Shown in pieces: positions 7,649 to 16,793 of a stretch of 30,497 bases of DNA. The DNA is taken from the NCBI GenBank assembly GCA_934446285.1, contig CAKSEI010000005.1:1-30497 (forward strand), written 5' to 3'. Below the pieces are notes generated by a model. That model was given only the letters and a program-made list of their open reading frames with translations. It did not search any database and was not told the DNA's origin. Each line of letters begins with the position of its first letter. Position 1 is the first letter of the stretch. Source of the stretch: an uncultured Eubacteriales bacterium. Its GTDB lineage: Bacteria; Bacillota; Clostridia; Oscillospirales; CAG-272. The translations under genes and the position numbers were made by a program.

Positions 7649-9277
7649 ATGAAGATAAGCGGTCAGTTGTACAGTGATATGGTTGTCAGCGCTGCGAATT
7701 CGCTCGGCAATCATAAGGAAGAAATCAATAATCTAAACGTGTTTCCCGTTCCGGACGGTGACACGGGAATAAATATGTCGCTCACCATGAGCGAGTGCCG
7801 CAATGAATTAAAGGATTTTAACGGTTCTGTCGCCGAGTGCGCGGAGCGAGTAGGAAATATTATGCTGCGCGGTGCGCGCGGAAACTCCGGGGTTATACTT
7901 TCGGTATTTTTCAGAGGACTTGCAAAGGGTCTTGCGGGTCTTGACGAGGCGAGTATCTCTGACTTTGCGGCGGCTATGAATCGCGGAGTTGAGGACGCGT
8001 ATAAGGCTGTTATGACTCCGACTGAGGGCACGATTCTTACCGTTATGAGAGTGTGTGCCGAGAAAGCGGGGGAGACGGTGCAGAACGACGGTGACGATGC
8101 CGTACTCTTCTTCAGAAATATGCTCTTCACGGCTGTCGATACTCTGAATAAAACGCCCGAAATGCTTCCTGCGCTCAAGGAGGCAAATGTCGTTGACTCC
8201 GGCGGTCAGGGCTTTGTTTGCGTGCTTGAGGGTATGCTTGCTTGCCTTGAGGGCAGCCCTGTAGAGGCGAAGATTGAGGAGGGCGACAGCATCTCGAAGG
8301 CAGCCGATTTCAGCAGCTTTGACACCTCGGATATCCGCTATCCCTACTGCACCGAGTGTATCGTCACAAAGAGTGATAAATATTTCGGTGAAGGTAAGAG
8401 CGAGAGACTGCATAAATTCGCCATGAGCATAGGCGACAGCGTCGTATTTATAGAGAGCAGCGACTTAATAAAGCTGCATGTCCATACTGAAAACCCCGGT
8501 AAGGTGCTTACCGAGGCGCTGAAGTTCGGTTCGCTTTACACCGTTAAGATAGAGAATATGAGAAATCAGCATTCGGCTCTCTCGGGCGGAGCACAGCAGA
8601 AGAGAATTTCGGAGCCGGTAAAGCCTTTCGGCTTTGTGGCTGTCGCAATGGGCGAGGGAATAAGGGCTGCTTTTGCCGACCTCGGCGCAGACGAGGTAGT
8701 GTACGGCGGTCAGACAATGAATCCATCGACGGACGATATTATTGACGCTGTACGCAGTGTGGGAGCTAAGAATGTATTCGTCCTGCCTAACAATAAAAAC
8801 ATATATATGGTTGCAAAACAGGCAGAGGAGCTTGTCAGCGACAGAAAGGTAATCGTTATCCCGACGAGGAGTATTCCGCAGGGAATAACCGCTATGATGT
8901 CCTTTGACGAGGATGCAGATGCTAAGACGAACGAAAAGGCGATGAACGATGCGATAGAGACGGTTCGCAGTCTCTCGGTAACGTATGCCGTGCGCGACTC
9001 AGTGGTAGGGGACAACGAGATAACGGAGGGCAGCATTCTCGGAATGTTTGAGGGCAAGATAGCCTGCGTCGGTGACGACGATATAGAGTGCATTAATTCT
9101 CTCGCAGACAGGATAAAGGACGCATCGATAGTTACGGTATTCTACGGTGAGGACGTAAATGAGGAGCAGGCGGCGAAAGCGGTAGAGACGCTGAAAGCCA
9201 AGCTCGACAGGTTCTGTGAGGTTATCACGGTAAACGGCGGTCAGCCGCTTTATCACTATATCATATCGGCAGAGTAA
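7649..9277 (+). CDS. fakA: DAK2/DegV-type fatty-acid kinase subunit (FakA/YloV)
   Basis: 542 residues from ATG 7649 (AAAGG 8 nt upstream); an upstream in-frame TTG at 7625 is less likely. The N-terminal DhaL (DAK2) nucleotide-binding domain shows VPDGDTGINM (DGDTG 36-40), GARGNSGVILS and VVDSGGQGF. The middle and C-terminal FakA domains follow, for the full family length. FakA phosphorylates fatty acids presented by a DegV-like FakB, feeding exogenous fatty acids into phospholipid synthesis. No fakB is in the window. In many Firmicutes this gene follows an asp23-like gene; here it is a single-gene unit ended by a strong terminator. Confidence 0.9.
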   Translation: MKISGQLYSDMVVSAANSLGNHKEEINNLNVFPVPDGDTGINMSLTMSECRNELKDFNGSVAECAERVGNIMLRGARGNSGVILSVFFRGLAKGLAGLDEASISDFAAAMNRGVEDAYKAVMTPTEGTILTVMRVCAEKAGETVQNDGDDAVLFFRNMLFTAVDTLNKTPEMLPALKEANVVDSGGQGFVCVLEGMLACLEGSPVEAKIEEGDSISKAADFSSFDTSDIRYPYCTECIVTKSDKYFGEGKSERLHKFAMSIGDSVVFIESSDLIKLHVHTENPGKVLTEALKFGSLYTVKIENMRNQHSALSGGAQQKRISEPVKPFGFVAVAMGEGIRAAFADLGADEVVYGGQTMNPSTDDIIDAVRSVGAKNVFVLPNNKNIYMVAKQAEELVSDRKVIVIPTRSIPQGITAMMSFDEDADAKTNEKAMNDAIETVRSLSVTYAVRDSVVGDNEITEGSILGMFEGKIACVGDDDIECINSLADRIKDASIVTVFYGEDVNEEQAAKAVETLKAKLDRFCEVITVNGGQPLYHYIISAE

Positions 9278-9284
9278 AAATTAA

Positions 9285-9326
9285 AAAAAACGGGGCACAC
9301 TCTCTTTAGGGTGTGCCCCGTTTTTT
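9285..9326 (+). terminator. Intrinsic terminator of fakA
   Basis: A stem of CGGGGCACAC (9291-9300) with GTGTGCCCCG (9311-9320), extended by A6/T6 pairing, ends in a T-run. Confidence 0.9.
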
Positions 9327-9346
9327 CCATATACAACAGTTTTTTT

Positions 9347-9373
9347 AAAAAAAGTTGCTTCGGCAAAACTTTA
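9347..9373 (-). terminator. Intrinsic terminator of the pyk-oadB-oadG operon
   Basis: On the minus strand AAG-TT-TTGC, loop CGAA, GCAA-CTT is followed by seven T (9353-9347). The stem is short with a 2-nt bulge but the placement after the last gene fits. Confidence 0.6.
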
Positions 9374-9403
9374 ACTTTAACAAAGGGTAAACGAAAGAAG
9401 GTC

Positions 9404-9523
9404 TTACTTACTCAGCTTTGTGATGAGAAACACCGTCAGCGCTATGAGCGCCATCACGGTAAATACCCCGAGCATTCCCTGACGCATGAGAGTCAGGGCG
9501 GCGTTTATATCGTTATAATTCAT
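9404..9523 (-). CDS. Miniature OadG-like gamma subunit of a Na+ pump decarboxylase
   Basis: 39 residues, MNYNDINAALTLMRQGMLGV and onward, ending FLITKLSK. One membrane span after a short amphipathic N-terminus, the layout of the OadG/MmdD N-terminal part. It lacks the Ala/Pro-rich linker and soluble tail seen in the second gamma subunit at 21457-21774. The Shine-Dalgarno is strong (GAGGAGG). It starts 13 nt after the oadB stop. In this family the gamma subunit assembles and stabilises the alpha-beta complex. The identity rests on position, size and topology more than on motif. Confidence 0.72.
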   Translation of the reverse strand: MNYNDINAALTLMRQGMLGVFTVMALIALTVFLITKLSK

Positions 9524-9536
9524 CTTTTCCTCCTCA

Positions 9537-10676
9537 TCATCCCATGAGCTGCGGAACGAGATTCAGTATCATTCCGCCGGCGATAACCGAGGCTATCTGC
9601 CCCGAGACGTTTGCGCCTACGGCGTGCATCAGCAGGAAATTCTGATTGTCCTCTTTCAGCCCAAGCTTATGTATCACGCGTGCCGACATTGGAAATGCCG
9701 ATATTCCGGCTGCACCTATCATGGGGTTTATTTTCTTCTTTGAGAAGAGGTTTAACAGCTTCGCGAAAAACACTCCCGCTATGCTGTCGAAGACAAAAGC
9801 CGCAAGTCCGAGCGCCATTATGATGAGCGTATCGGCATTGACGAATTCCTCCGCCGTCATGCTGAATGATATCGTAATTCCGAGCAGCAGCGTCACGAGA
9901 TTTGATAATACGTTCTGTGCGGTCTGTGACAGAGAGTCGAGCACGCCGCACTCACGTATCAGATTTCCGAACATGAGAAAGCCTATGAGCGCAACCGATG
10001 ACGGAGCTATAAAGCCCGATACGAACGTGACTATTATCGGGAAGGCAATGCGCAGGGCTTTTGATACCTTGGCAGGGCTGTATTCCATGCGTATTTTTCT
10101 TTCCTTTTTCGTCGTGACAGCCTTTATGGCTATGGGCTGAATGATAGGCACGAGCGCCATATACGAGTATGCCGCGACGGCGATAGCTCCCGTGTATTTC
10201 GAATGAAGTACCTGAGAGACAAGTATTGACGTCGGACCGTCGGCTGCCCCTATAATGCCTATAGACGCGGCATCAGCAAGGTCGTAGCCGAGCAGCACGG
10301 CGATGAGTGTCACAGCGAATATGCCGAACTGCGCAGCCGCTCCGAAAAGAAACATTTTCGGATTTGAGAGCAGCGGGCCGAAGTCAATCATTGCTCCGAT
10401 GCCGATAAAGAGCAGCAGCGGCATAGCTTCCGATGCCTCGATACCGATTCTATAAAGCCATTCGACAATTCCGGTTACCTCGCCTATCCCCTCGACGGTG
10501 CGGTTGACTACACCGGAGAGCGGCAGATTTACGAGTATCGCACCGAATCCCATGGGGAGTAGGAGCGCCGGCTCGTAGTTTTTCTTTACGGCAAGCCATA
10601 TGAGCAGTATTCCGACCGCGTACATGACCGCCTGTTTCCATGTGAGGGCGACAAAGCCCTCAAGCAAAAATTCCAT
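9537..10676 (-). CDS. oadB: Na+-translocating decarboxylase beta subunit, orphan copy
   Basis: 379 residues from ATG 10676 (GGAGG upstream; an extended start at 10718 has no ribosome-binding site). A polytopic membrane protein with AASIGIIGAADGPTSILVSQ, holding the conserved Asp thought to bind Na+ in OadB, and MHAVGANVSG near the C-terminus. OadB couples carboxybiotin decarboxylation to Na+ export. No alpha or biotin subunit gene is adjacent; those are in the second operon at 21457-24804, whose own beta subunit shares the same motifs. It follows pyruvate kinase by 49 nt, suggesting co-transcription. The substrate of the complete enzyme could be oxaloacetate, glutaconyl-CoA or methylmalonyl-CoA. 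Confidence 0.92.
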   Translation of the reverse strand: MEFLLEGFVALTWKQAVMYAVGILLIWLAVKKNYEPALLLPMGFGAILVNLPLSGVVNRTVEGIGEVTGIVEWLYRIGIEASEAMPLLLFIGIGAMIDFGPLLSNPKMFLFGAAAQFGIFAVTLIAVLLGYDLADAASIGIIGAADGPTSILVSQVLHSKYTGAIAVAAYSYMALVPIIQPIAIKAVTTKKERKIRMEYSPAKVSKALRIAFPIIVTFVSGFIAPSSVALIGFLMFGNLIRECGVLDSLSQTAQNVLSNLVTLLLGITISFSMTAEEFVNADTLIIMALGLAAFVFDSIAGVFFAKLLNLFSKKKINPMIGAAGISAFPMSARVIHKLGLKEDNQNFLLMHAVGANVSGQIASVIAGGMILNLVPQLMG

Positions 10677-10725
10677 ATTAACCTCCGCAATTATAGGTTT
10701 GTGGGGGACTGAGAACATTTATGTG

Positions 10726-12141
10726 TTATTTTACTGTCTCAACCTTTATTGTATTCGTATTTCCCGACTTGCCGTTTATCTGACCGCCGGTAAGCACGAT
10801 ATTATCTCCCTTGCTCAGCGAGAGAATTTTCTTTGCCTTTTTCTCTGCCTGATAAAAAACGATATCGAGCGACGGATATTGGTCAAAGAGGACGGGCGTG
10901 ACACCCCAGCTCATATTGAGCTGCCGCCATGCGCGCTCATTCGTCGTCGTGCCTATAATGTCGGCGGGACACCTGAATCTGCTGACCATACGTACCGTGC
11001 GTCCGGTCATGGAGTTGACCACTATGCACTTAGCATTGACGTCTATCGCCATTGAGCAGGTTGCGTGGGATATGGCGTCTATATTGTTCTTAATCTTGTA
11101 TTCCGTCGAGGCGAACCATGCGCGGTAATCTATATGACGCTCGGTGAATTCGGCAATTTCCGCCATGTTTTTTACCGCCTCGACGGGATACTTGCCCGCC
11201 GCAGTCTCGCCCGAGAGCATCACGGCTGATGAGCCGTCGTATACGGCGTTGGCAACGTCGGATATTTCCGCGCGTGTCGGACGTGCATTATATATCATCG
11301 ATTCGAGCATCTCCGTCGCGGTGATGACCCTCTTGCCGAGCAGACGACACTTCTTTATAAGATACTTCTGTACGGACGGTACTTCGATAAAGGGAATTTC
11401 AACGCCGAGGTCGCCGCGGGCAACCATTATCCCGTCGGCGGACTCGCATATCTCGTCGATATTGTCCACTCCGGCGCGGTTTTCTATCTTTGCTATTATA
11501 TCAATGCCGGCTCCGCCGTTGTCGTTGAGAAACTTACGTATGCTATCGACGTCCGAGCGGGTGGAGACAAAGGAGGCGGCTACAAAGTCTATGCCATTCG
11601 CTATTCCGAAGAGTAAATCAGCGCGGTCCTGCTCGCTCAGGTAATCGTGCTTTAAGACCTTATTCGGAAAGTTCATGCTCTTCCTGTCCGAGATGTCCCC
11701 GCCGACGGTTACGGTGCAGTTTATCATGCTGCCCTTGATGCTGTCGACCCTAAATTGCACAAGACCGTTGTTTACCATTATGGTGTCGCCTATATTCAGG
11801 TCGTCGGTCAGGTGGCTGTAGTTTACCGAGACGATGTTTTCGTTACCTACCACGTCGTCGGTCGTGAATGTGAATTTGTCGCCCTCGTGCAGGGTTATCT
11901 TCTTGTTTTCAAATGTCTTTATTCGGTACTCCGGTCCTTTTGTATCGAGCATTATCGGTATCGGCAGCCCGAGCTTTTCACGCACATTTTTCACGAGGTC
12001 TATCTTCGCTTTGTGTTCTTCGTGCGTGCCGTGGGAAAAGTTAAGGCGCGCTACGTTCATACCGTTTAAGCACATTTTTTCGAGTACATCTGCGTTTTCG
12101 CACGCAGGACCTATGGTGCAGATGATTTTGGTTTTTCGCAT
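10726..12141 (-). CDS. pyk: Pyruvate kinase
   Basis: 471 residues from ATG 12141 (GAGAGG upstream). It starts MRKTKIICTIGPA and carries LNFSHGTHEEH, DTKGPEYRI, KIENRAGVDNIDEI, MVARGDLGVEIPF and TATEMLESM, so the full catalytic barrel and B domain are present. The C-terminal domain ends near residue 471, with no extra PEP-utiliser domain of the long Bacillus form. It converts PEP and ADP to pyruvate and ATP in the cytoplasm. Unusually it is followed at once by a Na+-pump beta/gamma pair, linking the PEP-pyruvate-oxaloacetate node with membrane energetics. Confidence 0.97.
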   Translation of the reverse strand: MRKTKIICTIGPACENADVLEKMCLNGMNVARLNFSHGTHEEHKAKIDLVKNVREKLGLPIPIMLDTKGPEYRIKTFENKKITLHEGDKFTFTTDDVVGNENIVSVNYSHLTDDLNIGDTIMVNNGLVQFRVDSIKGSMINCTVTVGGDISDRKSMNFPNKVLKHDYLSEQDRADLLFGIANGIDFVAASFVSTRSDVDSIRKFLNDNGGAGIDIIAKIENRAGVDNIDEICESADGIMVARGDLGVEIPFIEVPSVQKYLIKKCRLLGKRVITATEMLESMIYNARPTRAEISDVANAVYDGSSAVMLSGETAAGKYPVEAVKNMAEIAEFTERHIDYRAWFASTEYKIKNNIDAISHATCSMAIDVNAKCIVVNSMTGRTVRMVSRFRCPADIIGTTTNERAWRQLNMSWGVTPVLFDQYPSLDIVFYQAEKKAKKILSLSKGDNIVLTGGQINGKSGNTNTIKVETVK

Positions 12142-12176
12142 TTTTTCCTCTCTGTGATTATATGTCTGCAAATTTA

Positions 12177-12212
12177 CAGGGAGCGATGAGAAGTTCTTTT
12201 CATCGCTCCCTG
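12177..12212 (-). terminator. Strong hairpin between the SLH protein gene and pyk
   Basis: Perfect 13-bp stem (12177-12189 with 12200-12212) and a 10-nt loop. On the minus strand only a weak T-rich tract follows, so it is either a poor terminator or a stability element. A TATAAT-like -10 (12162-12157, minus) lies just after it, but I see no good -35. Confidence 0.55.
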
Positions 12213-12231
12213 CCTTACTCATATATTGCAG

Positions 12232-14565
12232 TCAGCTACGTAAGAATCTGACAAGCATTGTCGCAAGCTGCGCTCTCGTCGCCTTATCGCCGGGAGCAAG
12301 CGTTACGGATGTCATGCCGGTGACATATCCGTTCGTATTAGCCCATAGCATAGCGCTCTTTGCCCACTTGGATACGCTCGAAGCATCCTTGAATGCCGAG
12401 AGATCGCCGCCTGCCGACGTGTCTCTGCCCTTGAATGCGGCATATCTGTAAAGCATGGTCGCGAACTGCTCGCGCGTGACGTTTGCCTCGGGGTCAAAGG
12501 TGGTAGCGGACGTGCCCATGACTATCTCGTTCTTGTATGCCCACTTGATGGCAGCAGCGTAATACTTTTTGTTCTTGACGTCCTTAAAGGGATTTGATAT
12601 TCCCGTGACGTCCGGCTTATTTTCCATATTGTAAAGCACGGTTACGACCTGACCGCGAGTGGTCGGGCTGTCGGGGGCGAATATGCCGCCGCCCATGCCG
12701 TTCATGTAGCCGAGCGTGCATATGGTCGTGATGGAGTCTCTGCCCCAGAATTTCTTGGAGACATCGTCGAAGTCTACCGTGACCTGCTTTATAGAGTCGT
12801 CGGAGAGCTTGTCGGGGTCTTCATCCGTTACGGTAAACGAGCCTATCTCGTTTGCCTTCATATTGGGGTCGTAGATTAGGTTTATCGTGGAGCTCTTTAC
12901 GCTGTAGGCGGAAGCGGGAACATTATTCTTATAAGCGCCCGCATTTGCAAACTTGACGCAGCCCGCTTCATTCGTCGTTCCGTCGGGAGCGACAGAGGCT
13001 ATTCTCATATAAACCTTGTAATTACCCGCGGGAATGCTCGAGGGCAGCTTAATCTGTACATTGTAGCTGTTGCGCGTGAGGTTATCCCACGAACGGACAT
13101 CGAGGTCGGTTGCTACTGTGTAAGTATTCTTTCCGTCCGAGATGACGATTTCGGTGCGTTTGTACTTTGCAACATTGCCGAAGCCTACGTTGTCGATAGC
13201 GCCGTTAAGCCGCAGAACCGAACCGGGAGCTACGGATTTTGATACGTTTGACTCACGCAGGACAAATCTGTAGCCGATGTGGTCCTCAAAGAGGCTTGCA
13301 ACGCTCTTTCCGAGGTAGTCCTTGATATCCGCGGTTATGCCGGGGTTAAGCTTCTTTATAGCGCTTAATAGGTCCTCGCCGAATATCGCGCTGTCCCATC
13401 CGCCTATGTCGTAGTTGACGACAGAGCCTGCAGCCTCGACGGTATATTTCATGTCGGAGCCGTATTTCTTCATCCAGTCGTTGAATTCATCAACCTTGCT
13501 CTTTGCCGTCGCGGCGGTGTTGTAGTCGCGGGATGCGACATAGCGGCTCTTGAAGTGAGCTACGGTGTCGTAGGCAGCGTTTCCGCCGTGATAGTAGGCC
13601 ATGTGATTCTGATAGAACTCGGGGATAGCGCGCAGAGGCAGCCATGTGTTGCTCATGTATCTGTAGGTGTCAGCGCCGGAGAATTCACCGCCGTAGCTCG
13701 TATAACGTCCCTGAGTATTGAGAAATTTATTATATGCCTCTCTGCCGCCGCTGAACGTGCCGCCGTCGTTGCCGTCCTGAATCATAGCGTCGTTATATAA
13801 GCCTATTCTGCCAATATCCGTACCTTTGAAGAAGAATTTATAATAGTTGTCGGGAGTGATTATACGGGGATATGTTATACCGTTGACCGTCTGATTCTTA
13901 TACTTGTTTTTCCATGTGTCGGACGAAGAAAGATAAGCGGTATATTCATCAAGCTTACGGACGTTGACGGAGATATCCTTGTCAAGAACCTCCAGCCATT
14001 TTGTCAGAATTTTCAGCTTGTAGCTTGGATCGGAATAAAGACCGCTGTGCATCTCTCCGAAAGCACCCGCCATGCCGCACTCAACTGCAACTATTATGTC
14101 GGGATACTTTGTGAATACTCCTCCGAGCTGCTCCTGATGACGCTGCAGCATTTCAAATGAGCTCGGCTCGGAATTTATCTCACCGTCGAGGGCGTAGCTG
14201 CATCTGATGATGCACGCGCCGCCGTTTTTACGTAAGTTTGAAAGCGACTTGTCAAGGTAGTTAAGATACCACTCGGGCAGCTCCTCGAGCTTGCCGCCGG
14301 CGTTGTCGCTCCATCTCCTGAGCCCTATATTGTAGAACTGGAAGTTTGAGTCGTTCATGGGAGATTCATTCCGGGAGCGCGGACCCGAATAAACATATTT
14401 ACTCGATATCGTAAATCCGCAATCGTTCTGATTTATGCGCCCGAAAACCTCGGTATAGCTGATATTCTGCTTTACCGTATCGGAGTCATCTGCCTCTGCC
14501 GTTATAAATGACATGAGACATACGACACTCGCGAGCGCGAGAAGCAGACTGATTATTTTTTTCAT
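12232..14565 (-). CDS. SLH-anchored surface protein with DUF4874 and DUF4832 domains
   Basis: 777 residues. Signal peptide (1 to about 25, ending TAEA), then a barrel-like region matching the DUF4874/DUF4832 pair (residues about 40-430: conserved CSYALDGE, VECGMAGAFGEMHSG and FGEDLL segments), a beta-rich Ig-like part (about 440-580), and three SLH repeats at about 600-777 (each ending in a TRxQ/TREQFATMLYR-type core). SLH repeats bind secondary cell-wall polymer or peptidoglycan, so the protein is displayed on the cell surface. Related DUF4832 proteins occur with glycan-degrading genes, but no catalytic activity is established and I infer only a possible role on polysaccharide. AGAGGA precedes ATG 14565. 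Confidence 0.85.
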   Translation of the reverse strand: MKKIISLLLALASVVCLMSFITAEADDSDTVKQNISYTEVFGRINQNDCGFTISSKYVYSGPRSRNESPMNDSNFQFYNIGLRRWSDNAGGKLEELPEWYLNYLDKSLSNLRKNGGACIIRCSYALDGEINSEPSSFEMLQRHQEQLGGVFTKYPDIIVAVECGMAGAFGEMHSGLYSDPSYKLKILTKWLEVLDKDISVNVRKLDEYTAYLSSSDTWKNKYKNQTVNGITYPRIITPDNYYKFFFKGTDIGRIGLYNDAMIQDGNDGGTFSGGREAYNKFLNTQGRYTSYGGEFSGADTYRYMSNTWLPLRAIPEFYQNHMAYYHGGNAAYDTVAHFKSRYVASRDYNTAATAKSKVDEFNDWMKKYGSDMKYTVEAAGSVVNYDIGGWDSAIFGEDLLSAIKKLNPGITADIKDYLGKSVASLFEDHIGYRFVLRESNVSKSVAPGSVLRLNGAIDNVGFGNVAKYKRTEIVISDGKNTYTVATDLDVRSWDNLTRNSYNVQIKLPSSIPAGNYKVYMRIASVAPDGTTNEAGCVKFANAGAYKNNVPASAYSVKSSTINLIYDPNMKANEIGSFTVTDEDPDKLSDDSIKQVTVDFDDVSKKFWGRDSITTICTLGYMNGMGGGIFAPDSPTTRGQVVTVLYNMENKPDVTGISNPFKDVKNKKYYAAAIKWAYKNEIVMGTSATTFDPEANVTREQFATMLYRYAAFKGRDTSAGGDLSAFKDASSVSKWAKSAMLWANTNGYVTGMTSVTLAPGDKATRAQLATMLVRFLRS

Positions 14566-14601
14566 GCCGTATTCCTCTCTGGGGAAAATTTTTACGCATA
14601 C

Positions 14602-14630
14602 ATTTTATCATGTTTTTTGAATTAGTGCAA
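14602..14630 (-). promoter_or_regulatory. Promoter for the SLH protein gene
   Basis: Minus-strand TTGCAC (14630-14625), 17-bp spacer, TAAAAT (14607-14602), just after the rpsT terminator. Confidence 0.7.
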
Positions 14631-14640
14631 TATATAATAA

Positions 14641-14672
14641 GAAAAAATCCCGCCGGGTCGGCAGGATTTCTG
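14641..14672 (-). terminator. Intrinsic terminator of rpsT
   Basis: Stem 14646-14655 with 14659-14668 (one G-U pair), 3-nt loop, then a T-run on the minus strand. Confidence 0.85.
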
Positions 14673-14684
14673 ACTTTTGTCTGT

Positions 14685-14948
14685 TTATGCCATTTTTGCA
14701 ACGGCTGTGGTGAACTGGCTCTTCTTTCTTGCAGCCTTGTTCTTGTGCATGATGCCCTTTGCAACTGCCTTGTCGGTCATAGCGACGGCATTTACGTAAG
14801 CAGCCTTTGCAGCGTCCTTGTTGCCTTCGGCAACTGCAGTCTCAAATTTCTTTATGCTTGTCTTGAGAGCGGTCTTGAAAGCCTTGTTCTGAGCTGCCTT
14901 AGAGCGGTTGACGAGAATGCGCTTCTTTGCGCTTTTGATGTTAGCCAT
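14685..14948 (-). CDS. rpsT: 30S ribosomal protein S20
   Basis: 87 residues, the normal S20 length. It starts MANIKSAKKRILVNRSKAAQ and is Lys/Ala-rich and helical throughout, with KGIMHKNKAARKKSQ near the end. It binds 16S rRNA early in small-subunit assembly. GGGAGG lies 7 nt before the ATG. A small GAAA-type hairpin sits just upstream. It is a single-gene unit with its own terminator. Confidence 0.97.
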   Translation of the reverse strand: MANIKSAKKRILVNRSKAAQNKAFKTALKTSIKKFETAVAEGNKDAAKAAYVNAVAMTDKAVAKGIMHKNKAARKKSQFTTAVAKMA

Positions 14949-14961
14949 AATAAACCTCCCG

Positions 14962-14975
14962 GCGGATTTCTCCGC
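14962..14975 (-). promoter_or_regulatory. GAAA-tetraloop hairpin in the rpsT leader
   Basis: In the mRNA, GCGGA-GAAA-TCCGC forms a 5-bp stem with a GNRA tetraloop 3 nt upstream of the GGGAGG site. S20 is known to repress its own translation in Escherichia coli, so a leader role is possible but unproven here. Confidence 0.4.
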
Positions 14976-15157
14976 AGTATATAATGTATAACACGCGCTT
15001 CCGATGACGCTGAGAGGGTCGTCTTCTTCCCTGCGGTTTTTTCATTTACCGTTATATGATACCATATTGCGGGGCAAAAATCAAGGACTTTCGGCAAGAA
15101 TTTTCCCGCCCGGGACAAAAACAGAATTATCGTACGCACAGACTCATATCATTTAGT

Positions 15158-16726
15158 ATGAAAAAAACAAGAAAATTTATTTTCGACGGGTTGATGCTCA
15201 CCTGCGCCGCTCTTATCATGCGGACGGTTAGCGTGGCTTTCAATGCATATGTTTCGGGCAAACTCGGAGTGGCGGGCATGGGGCTTTTTTCGCTCGTCAT
15301 GAGCGTATATGCCTTCGCAGTGACATTTGCCACCGGCGGAATAAATCTTGCCGCGACGCGCATGACGGCGGAGGCTATGGGGCGGGGGAGCAATCTTGAA
15401 ATACGCAGAGCCATGAGGAGGGCTATCGCCTACAGCCTTTTTTTCGGTACGCTCGGCGGGGTGCTGCTCTATACTGGTTCGGATTATTTCGGCAGTGTGC
15501 TGATGGGGGACGAGCGCACCGTGCCGTCTCTGCGGCTGTTGTCCTTCGGGCTGCCCTGTCTCTCGGTCGGCTCGGCTCTGAACGGGTATTTTACGGCGGT
15601 GCGCAGAGTGGTGAAAAACGCCGCCTGCCAGTTTTTTGAGCAGGCGTGCAAGATAGGATTTACCGTCGCGGGCTTCGCTCTCTTTCTCGACAGAGGGCTT
15701 GAGTGGGGATGTCTCGCGCTCGTGGGCGCGTCTATGATCGCCGAATGCACCTCGTGCCTGCTTTCACTCATCTTATACCTGCATGACCTGCACGCGCACA
15801 ATGATCGGACGGGAGCCCCCGGCAAAGCACTCACCGGCTCTCTCTGCTCCATAGCGCTGCCTGTTGCCGTTAGTGCACTCTTCCGCTCGGGGCTGGTTAC
15901 TGCGGAGCATATGGCTATACCTCGCGGTCTGCGTATAAACGGCGCGAGTGCCGACGGGGCACTTGCCTCATACGGCGTCATACAGGGCATGGTGCTGCCC
16001 GTGGTGCTATATCCGACGGCATTTCTCGGGGCTTTTTCCTCGCTGCTCGTGCCTGAGTTCGCAGAGGAGCTGACGGCGGGGCATCGTGCAAGGACCTCGC
16101 ACATAGCGACTAAAGCGATAGGGGCGACGATGCTCTTCTCAATCGGGGCTGCCGGGGTAATGATGTGCTATTCTGACGTACTCGGAGAGATGCTCTATAA
16201 GAATGCCGAATGCGGTTTTTACATAAGACTGCTCGGAGCGCTCGTGCCCGTTATGTACCTCGACGGAGTGGTAGACAGCATGTTAAAGGGCATGGGGTAT
16301 CAGTTTTATTCCATGGTGGTGAATATAGTCGACTCCGCACTTTCGCTCGTGCTTGTTATCCTGCTCGTGCCGCGCATGGGCGTCAAGGGCTACGTCATAA
16401 CGATTTTCATAGGAGAGGTGCTTAACTACGCACTCAGTCTGACAAAGCTGCTCGCGCATGAGAGAGTGCAAATGCGCATAGTAACGCGCGTAGTAAAGCC
16501 TATTTTATGCATTGTCGGCGCTACGTGCATATCAAGGCTTACGGGCAGACTGCTCGGGGCGGGCGTATATCTGCAGATGGCTCTCTGCCTGCCCGTGTAT
16601 CTGCTGCTTCTCATTTGCACCTTTGCCGTGAGCTACGAGGACGCGACATGGTTCTTAGGTCTTTTTTCCTCATCCGAATGCAAAAAGCTGCCCGAGAAAA
16701 ATACGGAAATATTTCATACTATATAG
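15158..16726 (+). CDS. spoVB: SpoVB-like lipid-linked oligosaccharide flippase (MOP superfamily)
   Basis: 522 residues from ATG 15158, close to the Bacillus SpoVB length. About fourteen membrane segments. The start MKKTRKFIFDGLMLTCAALI and the GINLAATRMTAEAMG segment are typical of the SpoVB/polysaccharide-biosynthesis branch. It would move lipid-linked precursors across the membrane, in SpoVB during spore cortex synthesis; MurJ-like general peptidoglycan roles are possible. There is no good Shine-Dalgarno before 15158, and the upstream in-frame ATG at 15056 has none either. CATATCAT just upstream faintly resembles a sigma-E -10 box, too weak to call. Confidence 0.85.
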   Translation: MKKTRKFIFDGLMLTCAALIMRTVSVAFNAYVSGKLGVAGMGLFSLVMSVYAFAVTFATGGINLAATRMTAEAMGRGSNLEIRRAMRRAIAYSLFFGTLGGVLLYTGSDYFGSVLMGDERTVPSLRLLSFGLPCLSVGSALNGYFTAVRRVVKNAACQFFEQACKIGFTVAGFALFLDRGLEWGCLALVGASMIAECTSCLLSLILYLHDLHAHNDRTGAPGKALTGSLCSIALPVAVSALFRSGLVTAEHMAIPRGLRINGASADGALASYGVIQGMVLPVVLYPTAFLGAFSSLLVPEFAEELTAGHRARTSHIATKAIGATMLFSIGAAGVMMCYSDVLGEMLYKNAECGFYIRLLGALVPVMYLDGVVDSMLKGMGYQFYSMVVNIVDSALSLVLVILLVPRMGVKGYVITIFIGEVLNYALSLTKLLAHERVQMRIVTRVVKPILCIVGATCISRLTGRLLGAGVYLQMALCLPVYLLLLICTFAVSYEDATWFLGLFSSSECKKLPEKNTEIFHTI

Positions 16727-16793
16727 ATAGTAAAGCTGAGATATCCTCGTTTTTCCGAATCTTGACCTGCCCGACTCTTTTTTCTGTACCGAC

